A stretch of 64,000 bases of DNA from Sphingobium lignivorans (GCF_014203955.1 NZ_JACHKA010000001.1:2015001-2079000); one strand, 5' to 3'. Numbered from the stretch's first letter, positions 1 through 9,230 are shown. The notes: generated by a model not told the origin, from the sequence alone. Numbers and translations are program-made.

Positions 1-1025
1 GCGCCGATCGCATTGCCGAGATTGAAGGCGCCGATGTTGACGGCGGACGCCAGATTGGGTGCCTCGGCCGCCGCCGTCATCACCCGCACCTGCAACGGCG
101 GCACAAGCGCGAAGCTGGCCACACCCCACAGGAAGACGAGGACCGCCGTTGGAGCGGCATAGGGCATGAGCATGGCGAACAGCATGAGGATGACCGTCAG
201 CGAGGCCAGCGTGACGATCAGCGTACGGTCGACCGAACGGTCGGCATAGCGTCCGCCCAGCCAGTTGCCCACCGTCAGGCCAACGCCATAAGTGACCAGC
301 ATGGCGGTCACGAAGCCGAGCGAGGCGTGAGTCTGCTCACGCAGGATCGGTGCGATATAGGTAAAGACCGTGAACATGGCGCTGGACCCGAGGACCGTCA
401 GGCCGAGGGCTGAAAGCACTGGCCCCCTCGAAAGGACGCGCAGCTCCGCCCGCATGTCGCCACCAGCCGGCGCCGGCAGCTTTGGAAGCGTGAGGCGCAG
501 GGCGACCATCGTCACCACGCCGAGGCCGGAAATGCCCCAGAAGGCCGCGCGCCAGCCCAGCCCCTCGCCTGCCCAGGTGGCGAGCGGCACGCCGACCACA
601 TTGGCGATCGTCAGCCCCATGAACATGGCCGCGACCGCCCCGGCCTGCTTGTGCGGCGGGACAAGGCTCGCCGCGACGATCGACCCGACGCCGAAGAAAG
701 CGCCGTGGTTCAGCGAGGTGATGACCCGTGCGATCAGCAGCAGCCCGTAGCTGCCTGCAATAGCGGAGAGCAGGTTGCCGGCGGTGAAGATGGCCGCGAG
801 GCCGATCAGCAATGTGCGACGCGGGACGCGCCCCGTGGTCAACGTCATCAGCGGCGCGCCCAGCATGACGCCGATCGCATAGGCACTGATGAGAAGGCCT
901 GCCGCGGGAATGGAAATGCCGAGGTCGCCGGCCATCACCGGGAGCAAGCCCATCGGCGCGAACTCGGTCACCCCGATGCCGAAGGCACCAACCGCGAGGG
1001 CGAGGAGCGGTGGATTGAATTTCAT
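1..1025 (-). CDS. MFS transporter (drug/sugar efflux type), C-terminus cut by window edge
   Basis: Inner-membrane proton-coupled exporter of the DHA1 (AraJ/SotB-like) type. The reading frame stays open from the ATG at 1025 to the window edge, about 341 codons of an expected 390 or so. The N-terminus (MKFNPPLLALAVGAFGIG) runs into a typical first helix with the TEFAPMGLLP segment. Later parts show the alternating hydrophobic helices of 12-TM MFS proteins and a GGRYADR loop. A GGAG lies about 10 nt before the ATG. It is divergent from the LysR gene across 122 nt, the usual layout of a regulator controlling its neighbouring exporter. The substrate cannot be told from sequence. Confidence 0.85.
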   Translation of the reverse strand, partial: MKFNPPLLALAVGAFGIGVTEFAPMGLLPVMAGDLGISIPAAGLLISAYAIGVMLGAPLMTLTTGRVPRRTLLIGLAAIFTAGNLLSAIAGSYGLLLIARVITSLNHGAFFGVGSIVAASLVPPHKQAGAVAAMFMGLTIANVVGVPLATWAGEGLGWRAAFWGISGLGVVTMVALRLTLPKLPAPAGGDMRAELRVLSRGPVLSALGLTVLGSSAMFTVFTYIAPILREQTHASLGFVTAMLVTYGVGLTVGNWLGGRYADRSVDRTLIVTLASLTVILMLFAMLMPYAAPTAVLVFLWGVASFALVPPLQVRVMTAAAEAPNLASAVNIGAFNLGNAIG

Positions 1026-1147
1026 CTTTGGTTGCTCCCGATCCGGAGGTGAACAAGGCAGGATTTGAGTTCAACGCACAGATGGCTTGCCCGACGCGAT
1101 TGCGGTAGAGAGGGCTGACACGAAGGATTTTTGCACTGGACGCAAAG

Positions 1148-2059
1148 ATGCAGTTCAACTCCGATCGAGCCCGTTCACTTGAAGTGTTTGCCGCAGTAAT
1201 CGAGCACGGCAGCTTCTCGGCCGCCGGTCGGGTCCTCGACCTGACTCCGTCGGCCGTCAGCCGAACGATCGACCGAATCGAGCAGCGGCTCGGGGTGAGA
1301 TTATTGCTCCGAAGCACGCGGGCCCTCACGCTGACCGCCGAGGGCGCGGCCTATCTCAGCGCCGCGCGGCGCATTCTGGCCGACCTGGACGATGCCGAGC
1401 AGGCGATTGCGGATCGCGGGGCGCCGCGCGGACGGTTGCGGGTCAGTGCGTCACAGGCCCATGGCCGGCTCTGCATCGTCCCTCTGCTCAAGCCCTTCAT
1501 GGCGCTTCACCCGCATATCCTGGTTGACATCAGCCTCAGCGACCGGCTCGTCGACATCGCTGGCGGCGAAGCCGATGTGGCGATCCGCTTCGGCCCGCTG
1601 GCCGACAGCGCACTGACGGCCCGCAAGCTCGGCGAGAATGGCCGGATCATTGTCGCGTCCCCGGCCTATCTGGCCGAGCACGGCACGCCGCTCGTCCCGG
1701 AGGATCTCCATCGGCATAACTGCCTCAATTTCAATTTCAGGCGCGCCGAACCGGTCTGGCCGTTTCGCAGGGACGGGCAGGACTATGCGCTGAGCGTCAC
1801 GGGCAGCGTCGAGGCGAACAACGGAGAAACGCTCGGTCAGCTTGCCGCCGACGGGGTGGGCATCACGCGCGTGGGACGGTTCAGCGTCGCGCCGGAGATC
1901 GCATCGGGCCGGCTCATTCCCCTTCTCGAAGACTTCAACCCCGGCGACGTCGAATCCATTCACGCCGTCTTTGTCGGCGGCGCCAACATGCCGGCACGAG
2001 TCCGCGTGTTCGTGGACTTCCTTGTCGAGCGCCTGGGACCCGCTCATCCCCAGGGTTGA
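1148..2059 (+). CDS. LysR-family transcriptional regulator
   Basis: 303-residue LTTR of normal length. An N-terminal winged HTH covers roughly residues 7-65 (FAAVIEHGSFSAAGRVLDL, then TPSAVSRTIDRIEQRLG, then LLLRSTRALTLTAEG). The periplasmic-binding-like effector domain follows from about residue 90. Residue spacing resembles the subgroup around CrgA/DmlR regulators. It is divergent from the MFS gene, so it probably controls that exporter and itself from the 1026-1147 interval. The effector is unknown. Confidence 0.9.
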   Translation: MQFNSDRARSLEVFAAVIEHGSFSAAGRVLDLTPSAVSRTIDRIEQRLGVRLLLRSTRALTLTAEGAAYLSAARRILADLDDAEQAIADRGAPRGRLRVSASQAHGRLCIVPLLKPFMALHPHILVDISLSDRLVDIAGGEADVAIRFGPLADSALTARKLGENGRIIVASPAYLAEHGTPLVPEDLHRHNCLNFNFRRAEPVWPFRRDGQDYALSVTGSVEANNGETLGQLAADGVGITRVGRFSVAPEIASGRLIPLLEDFNPGDVESIHAVFVGGANMPARVRVFVDFLVERLGPAHPQG

Positions 2060-2135
2060 TCGAGGTTCAGCACTGGCGCTCTGCGAGTAGAGGTCCATGA
2101 TCCGGGTCGGTTACCCTTCCCCAACCGGCCCGACC

Positions 2136-2912
2136 TCAGTGCTTGATCGTGCACAGGGCCCCGCCGTCCACCGGCCAGGCGGCGCCGGTGACGAAGCTCG
2201 CTTCATCCGAGAGCAGGAACGAGACGACATGGCCGACTTCGGCCGGCTTGCCGCAGCGGTTCATGACGGACACCCAGCCGAGCGTATCAAGGCCCTTCTG
2301 CAGGTCGCCATCAAACATCTGCACCAGGACCTCGTTCAGCAGCGGCGTCTCGATCACGCCCGGTTCCACGCAATTCACCCGAATGCCTTTCGGGCCAAGA
2401 TCCGCCGCTGCCGTCCGGGTGAGGCCGACCACGCCATGCTTCGCCGCATTATATGCCGCGCCACCTGCGAGACCCCGTTCCGAACCGATGGACGCCGTGT
2501 TGACGACGGCTCCACTGCCCTGCGCCACCATCTGCGCGAGCACGAAGCGCAGGCCGAGGAACACGCCCCGGAGATTGACCGCCAGAATGCGGTCATATTC
2601 ATCGATCGGATATTCGTGGATGGGCGTGATGACTCCTTCCACTCCGGCATTGTTGAAGAAGCCATCGATGCGTCCGTGTTTCGCGACGGTCTGGTCGACA
2701 TAGGCGCGCACGTCGGTTTCGCTGGCGCAATCGGCACGGATGAAATCCACCTCGCCGATCTTCGCGAGCTCGGCGGCCCGCTCCTCCAGCGAAGCGGCGA
2801 TGTCGACCATCACCACCCGCGCGCCTTGTGCGGCGAGAATGCCCGCGGTGGCATAGCCGATCGCGCCGGCGGCACCGGTGATGATGATGACGCGATCCTT
2901 GTGGCTGGGCAT
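2136..2912 (-). CDS. SDR-family NAD(P)-dependent oxidoreductase
   Basis: 258-residue classical short-chain dehydrogenase. The cofactor motif TGAAGAIG is at residues 12-19 and NNAG at 87-90. The catalytic triad is Ser near 141, Tyr154 and Lys158 (YNAAK). The acidic residue at the end of beta-2 (VMVDI) suggests NAD rather than NADP. It probably interconverts an alcohol and a ketone. It is the last gene of the long minus-strand cluster that starts with the GMC oxidoreductase at 14820 and lies 6 nt after the 68-residue unknown gene. Confidence 0.9.
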   Translation of the reverse strand: MPSHKDRVIIITGAAGAIGYATAGILAAQGARVVMVDIAASLEERAAELAKIGEVDFIRADCASETDVRAYVDQTVAKHGRIDGFFNNAGVEGVITPIHEYPIDEYDRILAVNLRGVFLGLRFVLAQMVAQGSGAVVNTASIGSERGLAGGAAYNAAKHGVVGLTRTAAADLGPKGIRVNCVEPGVIETPLLNEVLVQMFDGDLQKGLDTLGWVSVMNRCGKPAEVGHVVSFLLSDEASFVTGAAWPVDGGALCTIKH

Positions 2913-2918
2913 GGCCGG

Positions 2919-3125
2919 TTATCCTTTGCGAAAGGGAAGCGTGAGGAGAAAGAGGATGAGGCGCGGTGACAGCAGCTTCAGGGCAGCGCGCGCTTCCTGC
3001 GGCTTGAGCCGGGCGCTCATCGGCATGGTGCCGAACACCTTGCCCTTGATGACGAGATCATTGCCGTCCCGCTCGATGGCCGAAACCTGCATGAGCTCGG
3101 ACTTGTCGGACGAATAGATCTTCAT
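2919..3125 (-). CDS. small hypothetical protein in catabolic cluster
   Basis: 68 residues, beginning MKIYSSDKSELMQVSAIERD. The first 45 residues look like a small beta-rich domain (DLVIKGKVFGTMPMSARLKP). The tail is hydrophobic and ends in basic residues (ILFLLTLPFRKG), possibly a short membrane anchor. The start overlaps the stop of the FAD oxidoreductase gene by 4 nt, so the two are translationally coupled. No family is recognised. The coupling and its place between two enzymes argue for a real gene that works with the upstream oxidoreductase. Confidence 0.65.
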   Translation of the reverse strand: MKIYSSDKSELMQVSAIERDGNDLVIKGKVFGTMPMSARLKPQEARAALKLLSPRLILFLLTLPFRKG

Positions 3126-4684
3126 CCCACCCGTACCTTGTCGAAATCGACTCCAAGGTCGTCGAACATCACCTGCGCGGTGGCCCTGCCCGCGCCGAAC
3201 ACGCCGCCGCCGGGATGCTGGAACGGCCCCACGAGATAGAGCCGGTCCACGCCCGGCACGCGATACTGCCCCAGTTCCGGCGTCGGCCGATGCGCGCCGG
3301 ACTGGTAGGTCGTCGTCGCGATGCCATGGAGATCGCCGCGCATGAAGCTGGGCGAGGTGCGCTCCATGTCGACCGGGGAATCCACATGCGCCTCCAGCAG
3401 GATCTCGCGGATGTTGGGAATGAACCGGGCCATGCGGTCGATCATCACCTCGGCATAAGCGCGCTTGCTGTCGTCCCAGCTCTGCCCGTCCGGCCGATGA
3501 TAAGGCACATAGTCCCAGGCATGGAGCACGGCCTTGCCTTCAGGCGCGCGACTGGCATCGAACTGCGAGAGCGAGCCAAGGCCGATGAGCGGCGTGCGGA
3601 CGAAGCCGCCATAGCGCAGGTCATCGAAGGCGCGGCGCAGCGTCTCGTAGCTGTCCGGCATCAGCTCGACCATCACGGCATCGACATCGGGCGCCGAGAA
3701 GCGCAGCGGCGCGTCGAGCGCGGCGTGAATGGTGATGCAGGCCGCGTCGGTGATCTGGGTGCGCAGTGCGCCGCTCGCCGCCTGTGCGTCCATGCCCGGC
3801 ACCATGTCGGGCAGCAGATGCGGATGGATGGCGCCAATCACGGCCTCCCGTGCTGCGTGCCGCGTCCCGTCATCCAGCACGACACCGGTCGCGCGACCAC
3901 CCGCGCTCGTCACTTCCCGCACCGATGCGCTGGCGATCACGGCGCCGCCATGATCCTCGATGCAGCGGATCAGCGAAGCGGTCAGGCTCCCGGAGCCGCC
4001 CCGTGCCACGCCGAAGCCGAAGCGCTCGAGAAAGCCGAGGAACACATACATGCCGATGCCGGTCGCCTTCTCGTCGGGCGAGACGAGGTTCTCACCGGCC
4101 ACCCGCGCGAAATGCATGCGCACCTCGTCGCTCTCGAACAGCTCGCACAGATGATCGTGGCTCGACATCTGCATGACGCGCCAGAGCTCGCGTCCTTCAT
4201 GGCTGCTGTCGAGCATCGCATTGCCCGCGCCGACGGGCATGGGCGGCGTGTAGAGCGACGCCTGGATCATCGGCAGCCATTGGGCCGCCTGCGCGGAGAT
4301 CTGCCGGAAGGCCTCCGCATCCTTCTGCGAGAAGCGCGCGATCGACGCGGCTGACCGCTCCGTATCGCGATACAGCTTCAGCGTCCGCCCATCCTCGAAG
4401 ACGGACATCATGGGCACGTCCGGGAACAGATAAGTGAGGCCATAGCGGGACTTGAGGCCCAGCTCGTCATTCACCAGCATCGGATTGCCCTGAATGAAGA
4501 TGTGGCTCATCGAGTGCTGGTCGTGCCGGAATCCCGGAAGCGTCAGCTCGCGCGTGACGACACCGCCGCCGAACCAGGCATTGCGCTCGAGCACCAGCAC
4601 CTTGCGGCCGGCCACGGCGGCATAAGCGGCCGCGACGAGGCCATTGTGGCCGGAGCCGATCGCGATGACGTCGTAATCAGCCAT
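3122..4684 (-). CDS. phytoene-desaturase-like NAD(P)/FAD-dependent oxidoreductase
   Basis: 520 residues. It opens directly with a Rossmann dinucleotide site (IAIGSGHNGLVAAAYAA, residues 6-22) and an acidic FAD-ribose-binding end (LVLERN). The C-terminus has the flavin motif of the CrtI/amine-oxidase family (LYLVGPFQHPGGGVFGAGR). Such proteins desaturate, isomerise or oxidise hydrophobic substrates. Since no other carotenoid genes are near, a carotenoid role is unlikely. It sits in the cluster with SDRs, serine hydrolases and a P450, so catabolic dehydrogenation is inferred. The exact reaction is unknown. Confidence 0.85.
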   Translation of the reverse strand: MADYDVIAIGSGHNGLVAAAYAAVAGRKVLVLERNAWFGGGVVTRELTLPGFRHDQHSMSHIFIQGNPMLVNDELGLKSRYGLTYLFPDVPMMSVFEDGRTLKLYRDTERSAASIARFSQKDAEAFRQISAQAAQWLPMIQASLYTPPMPVGAGNAMLDSSHEGRELWRVMQMSSHDHLCELFESDEVRMHFARVAGENLVSPDEKATGIGMYVFLGFLERFGFGVARGGSGSLTASLIRCIEDHGGAVIASASVREVTSAGGRATGVVLDDGTRHAAREAVIGAIHPHLLPDMVPGMDAQAASGALRTQITDAACITIHAALDAPLRFSAPDVDAVMVELMPDSYETLRRAFDDLRYGGFVRTPLIGLGSLSQFDASRAPEGKAVLHAWDYVPYHRPDGQSWDDSKRAYAEVMIDRMARFIPNIREILLEAHVDSPVDMERTSPSFMRGDLHGIATTTYQSGAHRPTPELGQYRVPGVDRLYLVGPFQHPGGGVFGAGRATAQVMFDDLGVDFDKVRVG

Positions 4685-4744
4685 GGTCCCGCTTCATCCT
4701 CTTCGAGCCGCGACGGCGCGGCATGTCAAACTCCGCCCGGATGC

Positions 4745-5890
4745 TCACACGCATGCCGAGACCACCAGGTCGGACAGTTTCTGGAAACGCGCGATATTCG
4801 CCGCCTGCGTCATCACGCCGGCCGTCAGGCACGCGAAGCTCACATCCAGCGCCGGGTCCACCCAGAAGAGTGCGCTCCCCGCGCCATAATTGCCGAACGT
4901 CTCCGGACTGGTGAGCGTGCCGAGCTGATGATGCCCGATGCGCGTCCCGCGGACGTTGAAGCCCAGCCCCATATAGGCGGGCATTTCCTCCCACCCCATG
5001 CGCAGGTGGACGGCGCGATACAGTTCGTTGGGGAAATCGCCCGTGTGCACCTGCCGCGCGAGCCGCACCATCTGCGGGGAGAGGATGCGCACGCCATCCA
5101 GCTCGCCGCCGCGCCGAAGCATCTCCGCGAAGCGGGAGAGGTCGGGCACGGTCGATGCGCAGCCGACATGGGGCGCTTCCACGTCCGGGTCCTCGAACAG
5201 CGCATGATCGCCGGGGATGGTGCGCGAGAGATGCCGGATGGGAACCGTGCCGCGCATGTCGGGCCGGACGTGGCGCGCATTCAGGTCCGCGCGCAGGCCC
5301 ATGGAACTGTCGGTCATGCCGAGCGGTTCGAACAGGTCCTCGCGCAGGATGTCCCGGAAGCGCCGCCCCTTGGGATCGGTGCGCCGCAGCGCTTCCCCCA
5401 TCAGCACATGGTTCGCGAGAGGCGAATAATCGCAGCGGGTGCCCGGCTCCACCGTGCCATGGACATGCGCGATCACGGCTTCGAAGAGCTCGTCCAGCCG
5501 GTCGAGATACATGTCCGGCCGGGGCATCCAGACCCCCGGCATCCCGGCGGTGTGGGACAGGAGATGGAAGAAAGTCGCGCGGTTGCGCGGCTCGCCGGTG
5601 AATTCGGGGAGGATGTCGCTTACCCGCGTCGTGAGGGCGAAGCGGCCTTCCTCAATGGCGCGCAGGATCAGGATGTTGGTGAAGGCCTTGCTGGTCGAGA
5701 AGATGGAGAAAACGCTGTCCTTCGACAGTCTTTTCTCCCCCGCGCCATCGGCAAAGCCGATCGCCTCGTCGAAACCGATGACGCCGCCCCGCATCACGCG
5801 CAGCACCGCGCCATAATAGGCGCCGGCGCCCACGTCGGCCTCTATCACTGCCTTGAGGTGATCCAGCCGCTCCCGCCAGAAACCGCTCAT
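4745..5890 (-). CDS. serine hydrolase, beta-lactamase class C / esterase EstB-like
   Basis: 381 residues from the ATG at 5890 (MSGFWRERLD). The frame is open 26 codons further upstream but that stretch is not protein-like. The catalytic SxxK is S65-T-S-K68 (FSIFSTSKAF) and the Tyr motif is in CDYSPLANH. These are the hallmarks of DD-peptidase-fold esterases and beta-lactamases. There is no signal peptide, so it acts in the cytoplasm, most likely as an esterase or lactonase on a pathway intermediate rather than on cell wall. A second family member is encoded at 8019-9230 in the same cluster. Confidence 0.85.
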   Translation of the reverse strand: MSGFWRERLDHLKAVIEADVGAGAYYGAVLRVMRGGVIGFDEAIGFADGAGEKRLSKDSVFSIFSTSKAFTNILILRAIEEGRFALTTRVSDILPEFTGEPRNRATFFHLLSHTAGMPGVWMPRPDMYLDRLDELFEAVIAHVHGTVEPGTRCDYSPLANHVLMGEALRRTDPKGRRFRDILREDLFEPLGMTDSSMGLRADLNARHVRPDMRGTVPIRHLSRTIPGDHALFEDPDVEAPHVGCASTVPDLSRFAEMLRRGGELDGVRILSPQMVRLARQVHTGDFPNELYRAVHLRMGWEEMPAYMGLGFNVRGTRIGHHQLGTLTSPETFGNYGAGSALFWVDPALDVSFACLTAGVMTQAANIARFQKLSDLVVSACV

Positions 5891-5906
5891 GCTCCCCTCC
5901 CCGGCC

Positions 5907-6668
5907 CTAGCCCGCCGCGATGATGCCGCCGTCGATGGCCAGCATCGCGCCGTTGATGAAGTCCGCATCCTCGCCGATCAGGAACGCGACAGCCCGGGCG
6001 ACATCCTCCGGGCGCCCATTGCGGCGCAGCGGTATCCCGGCGGCACGACGCTCATAATCTTCCGCCGAAACGAAACCCGCCGTCGCGGGCGTGGGCACGG
6101 AGCCCGGCGCGATGGCATTCACCCGGATGCCCCGTGGGCCGAGCTCGCCGGCAAGGACGTTGGTGAGCGCGGCCACCGCGCCCTTGATCGCCGTATAAGC
6201 GCCCGTGTTGGGACGCCCGCGATAGGCAACGGGCGAGCTGTAATTGATGATCCATCCCTTGCTCGCCTCGGGATCGCGATGCGCCAGAAACGCCTGCACG
6301 CCCCAGAAGACGGACTTGAGACCGCTCGCGATCATGCGGTCCAGCGTCTCCTCGGTCACCCGCTCGATCGGCTCATAGACCAGATAGGAAGCATTGTTGA
6401 TGAGCGTATCGACTGGCCCATAAGCCCGCGCGAATGCCGCCATGGTCTCATGAAAGACCTCGCGCGCGCCAAGGTCGCCGCCATAAGCAACCGCTTCGCC
6501 ACCGGCGGAAATGATGCGCGCGGCGACTTCCGCCGCAGCCTCCTCATTGATGTCGCAGACCGCCACCACCGCGCCAAGGCTGGCGAGATGAGCGGCGATC
6601 GCCTCGCCCAGTCCCCTGCCGGCGCCCGAGATCAGGACGTTCCGGCCCGCAAGGCTCCCCGCGCTCAC
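5907..6668 (-). CDS. SDR-family oxidoreductase
   Basis: 253 residues. The cofactor motif is SGAGRGLG (residues 14-21), and NNAS replaces the usual NNAG. Catalytic Ser lies in INYSSPVAYRG, with the YTAIK motif after it. The C-terminus ends IDGGIIAAG. It belongs to the same superfamily as the SDR at 2136 but is clearly a distinct sequence. Its stop is 16 nt from the next gene and its start overlaps the SnoaL-like gene by 4 nt, indicating one transcript. The substrate is unknown. Confidence 0.9.
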   Translation of the reverse strand: MSAGSLAGRNVLISGAGRGLGEAIAAHLASLGAVVAVCDINEEAAAEVAARIISAGGEAVAYGGDLGAREVFHETMAAFARAYGPVDTLINNASYLVYEPIERVTEETLDRMIASGLKSVFWGVQAFLAHRDPEASKGWIINYSSPVAYRGRPNTGAYTAIKGAVAALTNVLAGELGPRGIRVNAIAPGSVPTPATAGFVSAEDYERRAAGIPLRRNGRPEDVARAVAFLIGEDADFINGAMLAIDGGIIAAG

Positions 6669-7075
6669 AGGCCGAACAACCGCGCCACATAATGGCTGTC
6701 CATATATTCATGGAGATAGCCGATCTTGCCGTTGTTCATGCGGAAGACCCAGGAATAGCGATTGTGATAGGTCCGCCCGTCCTGCAGCTTCCCGTCCGAA
6801 TAGCTCTCGACCGCGACGAAATCCCCGTCCGAGAAGATGGTCTGGACATGGACCTTGGGGTCCCCCTGCGCGAACATGCCGCGCACCGGCGCCAGAAAAT
6901 CATCGATGATCTGGTTGCCCCGGTAGGATCCGGCGCCGGGAATGTCCTTCACCATCGGCTCCCAGACGCTGTCCTCGTCGAGAAAGGGCCGCAGCCGGTC
7001 GAGATCCCCGCTCGACAGTGCCTCGAAGAAATCGAGCGCCAGTTGCTCATTGGCATTTTTCGCGGTCACGCTCAT
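6665..7075 (-). CDS. SnoaL-like / NTF2-fold protein
   Basis: 136 residues from the ATG at 7075 (MSVTAKNANEQLALDFFEAL). The pattern is that of the NTF2-like superfamily: an N-terminal helix with FFEALSSGDLDRLRPFLDED, then beta strands with a conserved Trp (SVWEPMV) and HNRYSWVFRMNNGKIGYLHEYMDS. Members are isomerases, cyclases, dehydratases or ligand carriers. The start overlaps the stop of the neighbouring SnoaL-like gene (ATGA), so the pair is coupled and may form a heteromer. An ATG further upstream in the same frame would run through the neighbour and is not used. Confidence 0.8.
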   Translation of the reverse strand: MSVTAKNANEQLALDFFEALSSGDLDRLRPFLDEDSVWEPMVKDIPGAGSYRGNQIIDDFLAPVRGMFAQGDPKVHVQTIFSDGDFVAVESYSDGKLQDGRTYHNRYSWVFRMNNGKIGYLHEYMDSHYVARLFGL

Positions 7076-7557
7076 TGGGGCGGCACTCCCGTCTCTTCGA
7101 TGCTCGGCACGGGAATCGCGGGCACATGGCCACCCTGATAGAGCGCGACGTTGCCGATGCGGGATTTGAACTTCCAGCCGTTCCCGGTCTTCACGAACAG
7201 ATCGTCGAACGAACCGATGAACACCCCCTCGCCCTCGCGCGGCCATGGCGCATCCGGATCGGCGGCGGACATCATGGTGACATAGCTGTTGCCCTTCGCT
7301 TCCGTCGGCGAGAGCACGGTGATGAGGATATTGGTCATCACATGGCGCGTGAGGCGCGCCTTGCGGTCCCGGAAGATGGCGTGGACCTTGTCCCTGCCAT
7401 AATAAGGATGGGCGGGATCGAGCGGCCGGGCAAAGACGCAATCCTCAACGAACAGCCCGGCCAGCGCCTCATGATCCAGGTCATCGTTGAACTTCGCGAA
7501 TTCGAGGACGAGCCGGGCGCAGGCCCGCTCGATCTCCGCGACCTCGGCAGCGTTCAT
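7072..7557 (-). CDS. SnoaL-like nuclear-transport-factor-2 family protein
   Basis: 161 residues. The N-terminal helix EIERACARLVLEFAKFNDDLDHEALAGLF and the later FRDRKARLTRHVMTNI region match the SnoaL_4 type common in sphingomonad aromatic, steroid and terpenoid clusters. I list the longer match only as a description: the first 14 residues are MNAAEVAEIERACA. It sits between the CMD-like gene and the second SnoaL-like gene, with 4-nt overlaps on both sides. The role (isomerase, dehydratase or small subunit) is not resolved. Confidence 0.8.
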   Translation of the reverse strand: MNAAEVAEIERACARLVLEFAKFNDDLDHEALAGLFVEDCVFARPLDPAHPYYGRDKVHAIFRDRKARLTRHVMTNILITVLSPTEAKGNSYVTMMSAADPDAPWPREGEGVFIGSFDDLFVKTGNGWKFKSRIGNVALYQGGHVPAIPVPSIEETGVPPQ

Positions 7558-8006
7558 CCCTTGCCTCCCTTTGCCTTGGGCTTCGCGGCCTTGCTTCCCT
7601 TGCCCTTGGCGCCGGACTTGCCCGGTTTCTCCGCATCGATTTCGGCAAAGGCCTCCCCGGCGATACGGAAGCTGTCGACTGCTGCGGGCACGCCGCCATA
7701 GATCGCGACCTGAAGCAGCACTTCGCGGATCTCTTCCCGGCTGAGGCCATTGTTGAGCGCGCCGCGCACATGGGCCTTGAGTTCGTGGGAGCGATTGAGG
7801 ATCGCGATCATGCCCAGGTTGAGGAGGCTGCGGTCCCGCCGGGAGAGCCCCTCACGCCCCCAGACTTCGCCCCAGCAATATTGCGTGACCAGTTCCTGCA
7901 ACGGCTTGTTGAACGCGTTCATGTTGGCCAGCGCGCGGTCGACATAAGCGTCGCCCAGCACCGACCGGCGAATATCGAGCCCCTTGTCGAACATGTCCTT
8001 GTCCAT
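7554..8006 (-). CDS. carboxymuconolactone decarboxylase family protein with basic tail
   Basis: 150 residues. Residues 1-115 follow the gamma-carboxymuconolactone decarboxylase/AhpD-like fold (the SRRDRSLLNLGMIAILNR helix, then NNGLSREEIREVLLQVAIYGGVPAAVDSF, shown here in parts). No CxxC redox pair is seen, so it resembles the decarboxylase branch rather than AhpD. After residue 120 comes a Lys/Gly/Ala-rich tail (KGKGSKAAKPKAKGG) that is not part of the family. Classical CMD acts in the beta-ketoadipate pathway, but here no other pathway genes are present. The role is inferred as ring- or lactone-intermediate processing. Confidence 0.85.
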   Translation of the reverse strand: MDKDMFDKGLDIRRSVLGDAYVDRALANMNAFNKPLQELVTQYCWGEVWGREGLSRRDRSLLNLGMIAILNRSHELKAHVRGALNNGLSREEIREVLLQVAIYGGVPAAVDSFRIAGEAFAEIDAEKPGKSGAKGKGSKAAKPKAKGGKG

Positions 8007-8018
8007 CAGTCGGTCCCT

Positions 8019-9230
8019 TCAAAGCGCGGAATAGAGAGCATCGATCAGGCGCCGGGCACGCGGCCCGTTGTCGCCCACCGAGTGAAGCTTGTTGCAGCAA
8101 TAAGAGAAGCCGATCCGCGCATCCGGATCGCCAAAGCCGATCGAGCCGCCGATTCCATGATGGCCAAAGCTGCGCGGGTTCGGCCCCATATAGACCGCTT
8201 CCGGCGTGTTCAGCAGCACCCCGAGCGCCTGATGATAAGGCCGCTCCTGCAGCAGCTCGGTCTGGTTGTGCTGTTCCTCGATCATTCGCTCCAGGCCATC
8301 CCGGCTCAGGAGCGTGAGCCCGTCGATCTCGCCCGGGTCCACCACCGCGCCGTAGATGCGCGCAACGCCGCGCGCATTGCCGTGGCCATTGCCGCTGGCG
8401 ATCTCCACTTCGCGCCAGAGCGGCTTGTTGAGCGTGACATGCCAGGGCTCATCCGGGTTCTGGCGGAACGCGAGGGGACGCAGCACCTCCCCGGTCCATT
8501 CCGGATCGGCCGTCAGTTCGACATCCTTGGCGGCGAACAGGCGCGCATTCATGTTGGGCATGATCTCGGCCACGGTCGCCTGCTCGGCCGCACTCATCCC
8601 GCCGATCCAGTATTCCGCGCCCAGCGGCTGCGCGATCTCCCGGCGCAGGAAAGGGCCAACGGTAAGCCCGCTCACGCGCCGCATCACCTCGCCCAGCAGA
8701 TAGCCCTGATTGTGGACATGATAGGCGGCCCGCGTCCCCGGCTGCCAGAGCGGCGTCTGCACTTCCAGCGCCTTCACATAGGCTTCCCGGTCGAACATGC
8801 CGCCGGGATACATGGGATCGTCCGTGAGCACGGGGATCGCCGCGCGATGATCGAGCAGCCAGCGGACAAGGATCTTCTCCTTGCCGTTCTGCCCGAACTC
8901 GGGCCAGTAATCGGCCACCGGACGGTCGATGTCGATGAGGCCGCGATCGACCAGCATGTTGAACGCGATGCCGGTGATGCCCTTGGCGACGCTCATCATG
9001 CAGACCGTGCTGTGGGCATCCCATCCGGTGGTCATCGCGCCGTCGCGCCAGCCGCCCCAGAGATCGACGACGGTCTTGCCATCGATCACGACGGAACAGC
9101 CGGCGCCGATCTCCTCTTCCTGCCGGAAATTGTCGCCAAACGCCCGCAGCACCGGCTCGAAGCCATTCGCGACGAATCCCTCGATCGCGAACTGCGCACC
9201 CCGCGCGTGGATGTTCTCGTTGACCTGCAC
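8019..9230 (-). CDS. serine hydrolase, class C beta-lactamase-like
   Basis: 403 residues, taken from a GTG at 9230 because AAGGAGAG stands 5 nt before it. The frame is open upstream but without protein-like sequence. The SxxK motif is S80-V-A-K83 (CMMSVAKGITG), and a Tyr-containing motif occurs in AAYHVHNQGY. This is a cytoplasmic esterase or amidase of the same superfamily as the protein at 4745-5890, though the two are not close copies. Two such enzymes in one cluster point to ester or lactone steps in the pathway. Confidence 0.85.
   Translation of the reverse strand: MQVNENIHARGAQFAIEGFVANGFEPVLRAFGDNFRQEEEIGAGCSVVIDGKTVVDLWGGWRDGAMTTGWDAHSTVCMMSVAKGITGIAFNMLVDRGLIDIDRPVADYWPEFGQNGKEKILVRWLLDHRAAIPVLTDDPMYPGGMFDREAYVKALEVQTPLWQPGTRAAYHVHNQGYLLGEVMRRVSGLTVGPFLRREIAQPLGAEYWIGGMSAAEQATVAEIMPNMNARLFAAKDVELTADPEWTGEVLRPLAFRQNPDEPWHVTLNKPLWREVEIASGNGHGNARGVARIYGAVVDPGEIDGLTLLSRDGLERMIEEQHNQTELLQERPYHQALGVLLNTPEAVYMGPNPRSFGHHGIGGSIGFGDPDARIGFSYCCNKLHSVGDNGPRARRLIDALYSAL

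Noticed and set aside
6665..7441. 258-residue start for the SnoaL-like gene at 7441
   Set aside because: The upstream 120 codons are Arg-rich shadow sequence of the neighbouring gene; ATG 7075 overlaps that gene's stop and begins the real domain.
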